From: Bacteroidia bacterium
Lineage (GTDB): Bacteria > Bacteroidota > Bacteroidia > SXHM01
Length of the DNA: 64,000 nt
Assembly (NCBI GenBank): GCA_022072225.1
Contig: JAJVIC010000009.1
Span: forward strand, 1,270,510 to 1,334,509
Reading direction: 5' to 3'
Below the pieces are notes generated by a model, which was not told the DNA's origin, did not search any database, and saw only the letters and a list, made by a program, of their open reading frames with translations. Positions 42,144 to 50,098 of this stretch are shown one piece after another; positions within the stretch are counted from its first letter, which is position 1; each line of letters starts with the position of its first letter. Made by a program: the position numbers and the translations under genes.

Positions 42144-44015
42144 TTAAGGTCTTGCAGCCTTTACAATTTTTTGTTTGTAAATGTGTTTTTCTTCGCTGGT
42201 AATGGTGGCAAAATAAATGCCTGCTGCCATCGGTGCAGTTGAAAATGTAAAAATATTTTGACCGAATTTAGCTTGATCCTGAAATAAGGAAATAACCCTG
42301 CGCCCGTTCATATCATACAGGTCAACCGAAATATCGGCAGTCTGCTCCATGTAGAAATTCAGCGTTACCAGATCAACCGTAGGATTAGGATAAGCTGTTA
42401 TTTCAAGCGAAGGAAACTCATCAGGACGAATGGAGTCTGTGCTGGTAAGTTCAGCAATCCAGGTTCCGTTCTTCTTGGTTTCTTTTCCCCATGAACCAAC
42501 AGCCCATACGGTAGCTGTTTCGTTGTACCTGCGTTGCGAACCGCTGTAATCGCCCCAACGCTCGTAATCGCCATCGCCAAAAGCATCAACATAGTTTTCT
42601 CCTGTTTTAATTTTTACAGGTTCGGTATATTCTCCCTCATTGGTATAGTATAGGTAAGAAAAGCCTGCATAATCAACCGGTGAGGTGTGGTTAAACGTAA
42701 TAACTGCCTCTTGGTCGCGGTGGTCGCGCCCCGAATATGATATGTTGGGGTAACCGAAATCTAACAACGTGTCGCCAATAATTGTTGCACGCACATTGGG
42801 TATGGTTGCCAGAGGGTTTTCAATAAAGCCGTGATAAATACCGGCAAGCCCTGTAGCCTCATTCAGGCAGCTCTGTACAAATTGTATAACATTGTTTTCG
42901 TAAAATCCGCCCAGTATGCGGTTGTCATTGGTATCAAAGGTATGGGTACCTTCCTGCCGCGCTTCGGGTGGTAGGAGGTATTTTTTGTCGGCAGTAAGAA
43001 ATTTTATCTCCAATTGTGCACTGTTGCTTTTTACGCTGTTAGTAATGTGCAGCAGAAAAACAGAGTCATTTTCAAACGATGTGGCACGGTTGCTTAGTAA
43101 AAACATATCAGGCCCGTAGGGTGCAACTCCGCCTTTTATCGGGCAAATATTAAAAACAGGTTTTATTCCATTGGCAAGAAAAATATCGTGATAATACTTG
43201 GTAGTAAGCGTGTTTCCTGAATAACCGTCTTCGTTGCTTATCTGCCACAGGCAGGTTTCGGTAAAGCCTGAGTTATTGCTTGAACCATTGGTAAAAGTGT
43301 TGATACCGATAAATAAATCACTGTTCGAAATGCCGATTACCGGGTAGTCACTCCAGGTATCATTGCCAAGCGGATTTCCGCTCAGGGCGTAGGCATTCCA
43401 TTCGCCCATAGGGTCGTTGGTCTGCGAGTAACAAACTATTATTTTGCTTTTCTGGTAAGTGCTTCCGTTCAGAAAAACCATGATAAAACGGTCAGCAGCA
43501 GGGTCGTAAACCATTTTTGGATCAAACTTTGAATCGGTGGTGTTAAGCCCAGATGCAAAGGAGCCAAGTGTTTTTACTTTCAGAATGGTGTCATTATTAG
43601 TATCGTAAATAAGCACCCGCGAATTAATAACTGAGACAATAATTCCCGCGTTGGAAATAGCCATGTCATTATCATTCGGAATACTGTTCTGTGCGATGTT
43701 ACCTTCAAAATTACGTCCCAATATCAGCGGCCATATTGTGTCGGTTTTGTAAGAAGGAATAGATAAGTTGCCCGATTTTACGGGATACTTTTTACGCATT
43801 TCCTGTTTCATTGCGCGCAGTTGTGCGCGGTACGATGACCCACCGGGGGCAGGCACCTCAATATTTTGAAGCGAAACTTCCCAGTCGGGAATTGAGTCCG
43901 ATAAACTGAGAACCGCAGCCCTTTCCCATCTAAAATCTTTTGCTTTGTAATTTGTTTGGGCAGTAATGTTGAAGCCGAGCAAGAGCCAGATTACAAGGAT
44001 TGAACCAATTCTCAT
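42144..44015 (-). CDS. Secreted T9SS cargo protein, unknown function
   Basis: The 623-residue product has a signal peptide (MRIGSILVIWLLLGFNITAQ). The long central region contains NDNDMAISNAGIIVSVINSR, KFDPKMVYDPAADRFIMVFL and WSDYPVIGISNSDLFIGINT, a pattern seen in large exported Bacteroidota proteins and likely to be a propeller. The C-terminal about 85 residues (LEITAYPNPTVDLVTLNFYM; later MAAGIYFATITSEEKHIYKQ) are a type A T9SS sorting domain. It should be secreted through the type IX system and anchored or released at the surface. Its ATG overlaps the preceding stop by one base. Confidence 0.85.
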   Translation of the reverse strand: MRIGSILVIWLLLGFNITAQTNYKAKDFRWERAAVLSLSDSIPDWEVSLQNIEVPAPGGSSYRAQLRAMKQEMRKKYPVKSGNLSIPSYKTDTIWPLILGRNFEGNIAQNSIPNDNDMAISNAGIIVSVINSRVLIYDTNNDTILKVKTLGSFASGLNTTDSKFDPKMVYDPAADRFIMVFLNGSTYQKSKIIVCYSQTNDPMGEWNAYALSGNPLGNDTWSDYPVIGISNSDLFIGINTFTNGSSNNSGFTETCLWQISNEDGYSGNTLTTKYYHDIFLANGIKPVFNICPIKGGVAPYGPDMFLLSNRATSFENDSVFLLHITNSVKSNSAQLEIKFLTADKKYLLPPEARQEGTHTFDTNDNRILGGFYENNVIQFVQSCLNEATGLAGIYHGFIENPLATIPNVRATIIGDTLLDFGYPNISYSGRDHRDQEAVITFNHTSPVDYAGFSYLYYTNEGEYTEPVKIKTGENYVDAFGDGDYERWGDYSGSQRRYNETATVWAVGSWGKETKKNGTWIAELTSTDSIRPDEFPSLEITAYPNPTVDLVTLNFYMEQTADISVDLYDMNGRRVISLFQDQAKFGQNIFTFSTAPMAAGIYFATITSEEKHIYKQKIVKAARP

Positions 44016-44413
44016 TACTTAACCTCTGTGTTAATTTCCTGACGGCTTTCGCGCTGCAGTTGTTGCACCGGGAGGGGAGTGGCATAGCGGTTTACAAATT
44101 CGTTCACCTTATTATCATCCAATCCGCTTTTGTTGAAAAGTCCGCCAGCAGCAATTATTTCTAATGTTTTTTCTGCCGAGCGTACGGTAACATCGGGGTA
44201 AGCAATTAGTCCGTTGGCAAAGCGGTAGTAGTTTTCTTTAATGTTAATAAAACGTTGTTTGCCGTCTAAGGAATACGCAATAAAACCGGTGCCTGATTTT
44301 TTCAGCAATCCTGCCGGTATATTATTGGAGTAAATGGTGTCGATAATTGCTTCGTTTTGAGCATTTGCGGTTAAAAACGAAAGCAGAACAAAGAATAGTA
44401 GTGTATATTTCAT
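44015..44413 (-). CDS. Small secreted protein, unknown function
   Basis: The 132-residue product has a signal peptide (MKYTLLFFVLLSFLTANAQN). It has a short repetitive strand pattern (IIDTIYSNNIPAGLLKKSGT) and a Gln/Arg-rich C-terminus. No family is recognised. It is translationally coupled (TAATG) to the T9SS cargo gene behind it and may be a companion protein. Confidence 0.7.
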   Translation of the reverse strand: MKYTLLFFVLLSFLTANAQNEAIIDTIYSNNIPAGLLKKSGTGFIAYSLDGKQRFINIKENYYRFANGLIAYPDVTVRSAEKTLEIIAAGGLFNKSGLDDNKVNEFVNRYATPLPVQQLQRESRQEINTEVK

Positions 44414-44432
44414 AGAAACAAAATTATTGAAA

Positions 44433-44663
44433 TTAATTTACAGTCAAGACATCAGCGTTCCAGATCAGATTATCGCTTTCGCAGGATATGTGATGTTTAA
44501 CCTGATTTTTCTCTGGCAAGAAATCGCCACTGGTAAAAACCGGAACATTGATAAATATATTTTCGGCAAGGTGTTCTACGCCATCAATCAACACGCGCCA
44601 GTAGAGTCGATTGTCATTACACTCTGTATTGAAACGGATTTTTATTGAATGTTTTGTTCTCAT
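44433..44663 (-). CDS. Small conserved-looking hypothetical protein (76 aa)
   Basis: I start at the ATG at 44663, which overlaps the stop of the GNAT gene as ATGA; a longer reading from 44675 is less likely. The product (MRTKHSIKIRFNTECNDNRL..) has strands with YWRVLIDGVEHLAENIFINV and a C-terminal HISCESDNLIW segment. It has two Cys and no signal peptide, so is probably cytoplasmic. Translational coupling and normal codon use argue that it is real. Function is unknown. Confidence 0.7.
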   Translation of the reverse strand: MRTKHSIKIRFNTECNDNRLYWRVLIDGVEHLAENIFINVPVFTSGDFLPEKNQVKHHISCESDNLIWNADVLTVN

Positions 44664-45211
44664 AATTTCTTCCACATGCTGCGGTGTGGGCCTACTTTGT
44701 TTACATCATATTCTTCTCCGTAAGCAGTCCAACCGCATTTCTCATAAAAAGAAATAGCGGCAAGGCGGGCCTGTAACCAACCTGTTCTTGCATTCCAGTT
44801 TTGTTTGGCAGATTCTTCCAATGCAGCAAGCACTTTTGCAGCATATCCTTTTCCCTGAAATTTGGGAAGTGTTCCCATTTGTCGTACCTGTATGGCAGGG
44901 CGCAAACGCGAGGCAAAAGGTTCGCCTTTATCGTCTGTTAAAACAGTTTTTATCCCTTCTCTTAATGGCTCAAAAGCAGGACAGTTGCTGCCTACCGGAT
45001 CTTTTACTGAACCATCACCTGCAATCAATGCAACTCTGCCTACCGAAATAATTTTATCACCATGGGCTATGTATGCATGTATTGCTTTGTCATCATCATT
45101 CAGTAACTCACTTCCGCGCGGACTTCCCAAAGGCTTGCGCAAAACTTCAAAGCGCACATCAAAATATTCCTGCGGAAGTGCTTCGCCCGGAAGCGTAACA
45201 ATTAAGTTCAT
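44660..45211 (-). CDS. GNAT family N-acetyltransferase
   Basis: The 183-residue product contains the GNAT core: IISVGRVALI strand, then QVRQMGTLPKFQGKGYAAKV (the acetyl-CoA pyrophosphate-binding Q/RxxGxG/A loop, here QGKGYA), LAALEESAKQN, and the ISFYEKCGWTAYGEEY terminal motif. The substrate is unknown. It overlaps ubiA upstream by four bases and the 76-aa ORF downstream by four bases, so all three are coupled. Confidence 0.88.
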   Translation of the reverse strand: MNLIVTLPGEALPQEYFDVRFEVLRKPLGSPRGSELLNDDDKAIHAYIAHGDKIISVGRVALIAGDGSVKDPVGSNCPAFEPLREGIKTVLTDDKGEPFASRLRPAIQVRQMGTLPKFQGKGYAAKVLAALEESAKQNWNARTGWLQARLAAISFYEKCGWTAYGEEYDVNKVGPHRSMWKKL

Positions 45212-46071
45212 AGGTATAAATCTGCAATGGCAAGCCCGGCAAATACAATACTGGCTATACCGTTGGTAGTAAAAAATGCAAGGTTCACTTTGCTTAAATC
45301 ATTTGGCTTTACAAGGCTGTGCTGGTAAAGCAGCAGGCCGCTGAAAACAGCAGCAGCAACCCAATAAAAAATTCCCACATTGCCTATTATTCCTGCGGTT
45401 AAAATAAATCCGGCAGAAAGAAAGTGGAAAACAGAAGATAATAGCAACGCATTCTTTGTGCCGATAGCAGCAGGAATAGAATGTAGTCCTTTTGATTTGT
45501 CAAAGGCTTCATCCTGCAAAGCATAAATAATATCAAAGCCGCTTACCCAAAATAAAACCGAAAATGAAAATAGAATTGGCAGTACTGCGAATTGTCCGGT
45601 AACTGCCAGCCACGCACCAATCGGGGCAAGCGATAAACCTAAGCCCAAAATTAAATGACAGAGAAAAGTGAAACGTTTGGTGTAACTGTAGCCGAGAATA
45701 ACAAGCAAAGCAACCGGGCTGAGGTAAAAGCAGATTTTATTGATGAAAAAAGTTGCACCAATAAAAAACAGTGAATTTAAAATCACAAAAACCAATGCCG
45801 ATGTTTTTGAAATTATACCCGCAGGAATTTCACGGATGGCAGTGCGCGGGTTTTCTTTATCCACATCGGTATCAATTAAGCGGTTGAATGCCATTGCCGC
45901 ACTGCGCGCGAAAACCATGCACAAAACTACTAACCCTAAAATTTTCCAGTCAAAATCTGTTTCTGTGGTTTTTACTGCAAGAAAAAATCCCAGTAAAGCA
46001 AAAGGCAACGCAAAAACGGTATGACTGAATTTGATTAGTGAAAGGTAATTAGAAACAGTAGCGGTTTTCAT
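45208..46071 (-). CDS. ubiA: UbiA-type polyprenyltransferase
   Basis: The 287-residue integral membrane enzyme has the two Asp-rich prenyl-diphosphate/Mg motifs: AMAFNRLIDTDVDKENPRTA (NRxxDxxxD) and DIIYALQDEAFDKSKGLHS (DxxYxxxDxxxD). It also has eight or so helices. It prenylates an aromatic acid, such as 4-hydroxybenzoate or a related precursor. Since Bacteroidota normally use menaquinone, the aromatic acceptor is uncertain; family members in this phylum are often labelled UbiA-like or MqnP. It is 13 bases after the ABC permease gene of the biosynthetic cluster and may be cotranscribed with it. Confidence 0.88.
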   Translation of the reverse strand: MKTATVSNYLSLIKFSHTVFALPFALLGFFLAVKTTETDFDWKILGLVVLCMVFARSAAMAFNRLIDTDVDKENPRTAIREIPAGIISKTSALVFVILNSLFFIGATFFINKICFYLSPVALLVILGYSYTKRFTFLCHLILGLGLSLAPIGAWLAVTGQFAVLPILFSFSVLFWVSGFDIIYALQDEAFDKSKGLHSIPAAIGTKNALLLSSVFHFLSAGFILTAGIIGNVGIFYWVAAAVFSGLLLYQHSLVKPNDLSKVNLAFFTTNGIASIVFAGLAIADLYL

Positions 46072-46084
46072 TTGAGATGCAAAC

Positions 46085-47371
46085 TTACTTATACTTCTTC
46101 AGTTGATTAAACTTAACCGACAGTAAAATCATAACAATAAAGAACCCCGATAGTTTCAGTACATCAGGAATAATAGCAGCAAATTCTGTTTGACGAAGAA
46201 ACACATTGTTTAATCCGTTCAGCGACCAATTGAGCGGAGAAACAATGCTAAAGCTTTGCATAATGCCAGGCATTACATAAACCGGCACCAATACCCCGCC
46301 AATTGCTGCAAGTATTACAACACTCACCGAACCAAATACCATCGCCTGATGGTGACTGCGGAACAGCGAACCAACCATAAAACCATAGCCGGTGGCAGCA
46401 AGCGAAGAGGCAAATATCATCAGCGCTAAAGGAATAAAATTTGTGCCGATTTCAAAGGCCGGAAGTCCAAGAAGCGGAAGAATGTATATCCCTACCAGCA
46501 TCATCAGAAAAAACTGGATAAGACAAACTCCGGTGTAAATAAAAATTTTACCGTAAAGGCTGGTTATATACGATCCTGGAATAAGCAGCAGGCGCAGCGC
46601 ACTGCCTTCTTCGCGTTCTTTTATCATGGATGATGCCAAGGGAATAACAATATAAAACATGGCAAAAATTGCCCATGCAGGAACATTGTGCTGAACAGAA
46701 TTGGTAAGCAGTTCCGCCACCTTGCTGTCGTTTGCCTGTATCTCTTTCAGCGTTATCAGTGGACGGGATTCAATGGCTGCTTCCTGTTTTATTCCGCTGG
46801 TTTCTCCTAATTTTCGTGAGAAAATACGAAGCATGGTTTCCATTTCGGTACGTGTGATAAACTTATCCAATGCACTGCTAACTGAACTTCGGAAAGCAAT
46901 TTTTGCAGCAGGGTCGAACAGGATAATCAACTGAATAGAATCGGATTGAAAAACAGAACTATCTTTCTCTGCCATCCCAAAAGCTGCCAGCATATCGGCA
47001 ACGCGTTTCTCCACGTTTTTATTCATGGTTTTGGTAGCTCCTTCGGGAATAATAATTCCTAAACGGTATTCTCCACGTGCTACAGATTGCTTTGTATTTT
47101 CATCGTTTGTTGGCTTTCCATCAATTTCTGTAATAACCGAAAATATTCCGGAGTTCACTAACCCTTTTTCAATAATGCTTCCGAGCGAATCCTTATCGTT
47201 GTCCACATACACAATCGGTATTTTATTCTCTTTGTAATCCTTGAAAGGCGCATCCTGTATCAGCGACATGATGGTGATAAGAAATAGCGGCATGATAAAA
47301 AGTATTGCCAGTCCAGCTTTATCACGAAGCAGAATAAGAAACTCTTTTTTTATCGCAGCAATAAATCTCAT
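46085..47371 (-). CDS. ABC-2 type transporter permease of the resorcinol-like cluster
   Basis: The 428-residue protein has one N-terminal helix (LAILFIMPLFLITIMSLIQD), a large extracytoplasmic domain (residues about 45-245), and five C-terminal helices with the ABC-2 conserved IKEREEGSALRLLLIPGSYI motif. It should pair with the ATPase encoded directly upstream (stop and start adjacent at 47371/47372) to export or flip a lipid-like product. Confidence 0.9.
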   Translation of the reverse strand: MRFIAAIKKEFLILLRDKAGLAILFIMPLFLITIMSLIQDAPFKDYKENKIPIVYVDNDKDSLGSIIEKGLVNSGIFSVITEIDGKPTNDENTKQSVARGEYRLGIIIPEGATKTMNKNVEKRVADMLAAFGMAEKDSSVFQSDSIQLIILFDPAAKIAFRSSVSSALDKFITRTEMETMLRIFSRKLGETSGIKQEAAIESRPLITLKEIQANDSKVAELLTNSVQHNVPAWAIFAMFYIVIPLASSMIKEREEGSALRLLLIPGSYITSLYGKIFIYTGVCLIQFFLMMLVGIYILPLLGLPAFEIGTNFIPLALMIFASSLAATGYGFMVGSLFRSHHQAMVFGSVSVVILAAIGGVLVPVYVMPGIMQSFSIVSPLNWSLNGLNNVFLRQTEFAAIIPDVLKLSGFFIVMILLSVKFNQLKKYK

Positions 47372-48121
47372 TTAATCTCTCAGTTTCTTTCCGGTTATTT
47401 TCAAGAAAATATTCTCAAGATTATCAAAGTCCGGCTGACTGCCAATAATCTCTTGTGGCGAGCCCTGAATAATAATTTTCCCGTCATCAATAATGGCAAT
47501 TTCAGTGCAAAGGTTTTCAGCTTCTTCCAAGTAATGCGAAGTGTATAAAATGGTTGTTCCATTTCTATTTAGGTTGCGCAAAAATTCAATAATCATGTTG
47601 CGCGATTGTACATCCACACTTGCCGTTGGCTCGTCAAGAATTAAAATTTTAGGGTCGTGAAGCAACGATGCAATTAAATTCAGCCTGCGTTTCATGCCGC
47701 CTGAAAACTGCTCTACACGTTTGTTTCCGGTATTTTCCAACCCAAATATTTTTAAATAGTGATTGATTTTTTCTTTCAGCGATGATTTAGTAATTCCATA
47801 CATGCTGCCGAAAAAATCAAGATTTTCTTTTGCCGTAAGAGTTGGGTAAAGGGCAATTTCCTGAGGAACAACTCCAATCAGTTTTTTGCTTTCATAGCTT
47901 TGCTGCGCTACATCAAAACTATGAATAGAAACCTTCCCTTGTGTAGGTTTTAGTAAACCCGAAAGAATGGAAATGGTAGTAGTTTTTCCCGCTCCGTTAG
48001 GTCCAAGTAAACCGAAAATTTCTCCTTCTTTTATTTCTAATGAAATACTTTTTACAGCAGCTTGCTCCGCGTCTTTGTATCGGTGCACAAGGTTTTCAAT
48101 GCTGATGGCAGCCGCACTCAC
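47372..48121 (-). CDS. ABC transporter ATP-binding protein
   Basis: The 249-residue ATPase has Walker A GLLGPNGAGKTTT, Q-loop VVPQEIALYP, signature QFSGGMKRRLNL, Walker B ILILDEPTASVD and the switch His in YTSHYLEEAE, all intact. This is the ABC-2 exporter (CcmA/DrrA) subfamily. It overlaps the BtrH-domain gene by four bases and directly precedes the permease gene. Confidence 0.95.
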   Translation of the reverse strand: MSAAAISIENLVHRYKDAEQAAVKSISLEIKEGEIFGLLGPNGAGKTTTISILSGLLKPTQGKVSIHSFDVAQQSYESKKLIGVVPQEIALYPTLTAKENLDFFGSMYGITKSSLKEKINHYLKIFGLENTGNKRVEQFSGGMKRRLNLIASLLHDPKILILDEPTASVDVQSRNMIIEFLRNLNRNGTTILYTSHYLEEAENLCTEIAIIDDGKIIIQGSPQEIIGSQPDFDNLENIFLKITGKKLRD

Positions 48122-49128
48122 GCTTTCAGATTTCGTAATTTTTTGAAAACTTTTTCTTCTTTATCTGCACAGTCCAGCAAAATATCGGCAAGCAAGGGAT
48201 AAGTGATGTCGCTGGTAGCGCGGCCTTTACAGATTTTTCCGGCAAGGTATGCAAACTCACGCCAGCGGTCGCCCGCAACGGTCATTTCTGCTGATGCTTC
48301 ATCAAACAAATCCTGCCGCAGGATTTCATTGGCTTCCTGTAAAAACGCAGCAAAAATGAATCGGAAACCGGCACCGCCTGTTCCTATTTCTTCCTGCATA
48401 CGTATTTGATTTCCGAGGTACAAGCCGGCTTTACGTGTGCCTAATTTTTTGTCCCAGGTGCGTAAATTTTTTGCAAGGTATCGTACACCCCATAAGCCGA
48501 AAAAAGGAACAGGAATGGTAAGCATATCAGAAGTAGTGCGGTTCAAACCTTTCACAATTGCAATCTTCATTTCTTTCTCCGTTGGTGTAGGTACTTCAAT
48601 AGGATAATACATTTTCCCTTTAGGGGGCATTACTCCTTTTGCAAAACGCGCGCGCAGCAAATCATCGTATGATATTTCTGCCGGCTTATCCATTACAGGG
48701 TCGCTAACCAAATAGTTTCCGTTTTGCTTGCCAAACACCACAATGTTGTGCGCATTGAAGTGAAAACGAAATGCAGCGGGAAGATATGGCAGATAGAAAA
48801 CACTGGTGAGCATACCGATGGGTAAACCTTTGTCTAATGCACGGTCTAACTCATCCATTGCTTTCTTAGGGTCGCTGAATTTTTCGGCTTTTATCTTTAT
48901 ATGAAGGCGTTTGGTAAGTCGTTTGAAAATTTCACCGGGAAGAATGCGGTAAGAAGTTCCGGGCATTCCGTTCAGTTTCAGGAAAGGCATGTAACTGAAA
49001 AAAAGTCCTGAGCCAATGCCAAATACCATTGGCTCGCTTAATTCAAGTTTATGAAAATTCAGAAGATTGGAAACCGTGCCGTTTTCGCAGTGGGCGCTTT
49101 GGTTGTGCTGGTAGTTGGATATTATCAA
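48118..49128 (-). CDS. BtrH N-terminal domain protein (DUF4872-type), putative acyltransferase
   Basis: The 336-residue product begins MIISNYQHNQSAHCENGTVS with the Cys of the BtrH/papain-like fold. It continues with MVFGIGSGLFFSYM, FNAHNIVVFGKQNGNYLVSD (His plus the acidic residue of a Cys-His dyad/triad), and a C-terminal DUF4872 helical part (RFIFAAFLQEANEILRQD). BtrH moves an acyl group from an acyl carrier protein onto an acceptor in butirosin synthesis. By analogy this enzyme could join a chain made by the neighbouring ketosynthase to an acceptor. It is coupled to the ABC ATPase gene. Confidence 0.85.
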   Translation of the reverse strand: MIISNYQHNQSAHCENGTVSNLLNFHKLELSEPMVFGIGSGLFFSYMPFLKLNGMPGTSYRILPGEIFKRLTKRLHIKIKAEKFSDPKKAMDELDRALDKGLPIGMLTSVFYLPYLPAAFRFHFNAHNIVVFGKQNGNYLVSDPVMDKPAEISYDDLLRARFAKGVMPPKGKMYYPIEVPTPTEKEMKIAIVKGLNRTTSDMLTIPVPFFGLWGVRYLAKNLRTWDKKLGTRKAGLYLGNQIRMQEEIGTGGAGFRFIFAAFLQEANEILRQDLFDEASAEMTVAGDRWREFAYLAGKICKGRATSDITYPLLADILLDCADKEEKVFKKLRNLKA

Positions 49129-49137
49129 TGTCTTTTC

Positions 49138-49536
49138 TTAAACGATTTTAACTAATTCCTCAACGGTAATCTTAAATACCTCCGCATATTTTTTTAAAAG
49201 GTCTTGCGGCAGATTTGAAAACGTTTGCGGATTAAGATGTTCTTTTACTTTCCATTTTGAAAAGCCCATGTATTCGCCTACCAGCTTTTCGTCCATCATG
49301 TTTTTTTCTATCCAGTAAGCAAGCGGACTAACTTCACCTGATAAAACCCGTTTGCGCGCTTCCTCTACTTTTTCGTTAATTACTTCCCATGCCTGTTTCA
49401 GTGCAACATTTTCGGGTTCCCAGCCAACGCTTTGAACTTTTACATATTTCCCGTTTTTGTCAAGGGCATATTTTACAACGGCAAACTTTCCTTCCAGCAG
49501 GTTTTCATCGTCCTGCGGTACTTTGTCTTTATCCAT
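49138..49536 (-). CDS. Small cluster protein of unknown function (132 aa)
   Basis: The cytoplasmic, charged product (MDKDKVPQDDENLLEGKFAV..) has a short strand region and then a helical C-terminal half: AYWIEKNMMDEKLVGEYMGF, SKWKVKEHLNPQTFSNL and KKYAEVFKITVEELVKIV. The spacing of these helices resembles an XRE-type helix-turn-helix, so it may regulate the cluster or hold its enzymes together. It has no DSL motif, so it is not an acyl carrier protein. It lies between the dehydratase-like and BtrH-like genes (nine-base gap). Confidence 0.7.
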   Translation of the reverse strand: MDKDKVPQDDENLLEGKFAVVKYALDKNGKYVKVQSVGWEPENVALKQAWEVINEKVEEARKRVLSGEVSPLAYWIEKNMMDEKLVGEYMGFSKWKVKEHLNPQTFSNLPQDLLKKYAEVFKITVEELVKIV

Positions 49537-49563
49537 TTTTCAAGATTTTGAATGCGGACGAAA

Positions 49564-50007
49564 TTACTCTTTTTTGATAAAAATTTTGAGTTCACATTCA
49601 GCCACTCTATTACCGTTGCTGCTTACAAAAGCATTAACAACGGTTGCATCCATAATGCGGTGAGTAACTTGTATTTCGGTCGTAATTTCTGAATTAATTG
49701 CCGGAAGAAAATAAATTTTAAAATCTTTTACAGCTCCTATAAAACCAATGGGTGCGCCTTTATATTCACCGGTTGCGGCTTGTTTGCTTGCATTATAGCC
49801 AGAGTGTACCGCAGCAGTCTGAGCCATGTTTTCAATCAAGCCTGGTTCGCGGAATAATGCTTCGCGGCAGAAAATATTTTTTTCGCTGATGCGCAAACCC
49901 GTGATGCATTTCTCCGCATCGGAGAAAAATAACTTATCAATCATCACCATGGGCTGGCGTTGAGGAATAAATTTCAGTAATTGTTCACCTTCTGCTATTG
50001 GCGTCAT
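49564..50007 (-). CDS. FabZ-like hotdog-fold protein lacking the catalytic GHFP His
   Basis: From the ATG at 50007 (MTPIAEGEQLLKFIPQRQPM) the product is about 147 residues. It matches beta-hydroxyacyl-ACP dehydratases in FIPQRQPMVMIDKL and in the central helix GLIENMAQTAAVHSGYNA, which keeps the acidic Glu. The usual GHFPxxPxxPG stretch before it reads NIFCREALFREPG, with no His, so standard dehydration may be lost or use another residue. The ORF can be extended to 50106, but the extra 33 residues come from a dispersed inverted repeat. It is downstream of the ketosynthase gene in the cluster. Confidence 0.82.
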   Translation of the reverse strand: MTPIAEGEQLLKFIPQRQPMVMIDKLFFSDAEKCITGLRISEKNIFCREALFREPGLIENMAQTAAVHSGYNASKQAATGEYKGAPIGFIGAVKDFKIYFLPAINSEITTEIQVTHRIMDATVVNAFVSSNGNRVAECELKIFIKKE

Positions 50008-50011
50008 AGTC

Positions 50012-50090
50012 TTGCCACTAAAGCACCAAAACACGAAAGCAGCACCCAATTTTTTGTGGGATTTAGTGCTTTGGTGCTTTGGTGGCAAAA
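50012..50090. repeat. Long imperfect inverted repeat between ketosynthase and hotdog genes
   Basis: TTGCCACTAAAGCACCAAAA CACGAAAG (50012 on) and TTTAGTGCTTTGGTGCTTTG GTGGCAA (to about 50087) are complementary over about 26 bases with three mismatches. The centre CCCAATTTTTTGTGGG forms its own hairpin. It resembles the CACTAAG-type tract at 60544. It would form a strong RNA hairpin inside the cluster transcript. Confidence 0.85.
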
Positions 50091-50098
50091 AGTCATGA

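Noticed and set aside
43000..43119. Small plus-strand open frames inside the T9SS cargo gene
   Set aside because: They are antisense shadows of a long, well-supported gene.
50012..50090. Inverted repeat as insertion-sequence ends
   Set aside because: There is no transposase or target-site duplication, and the spacer is only about 24 bases.
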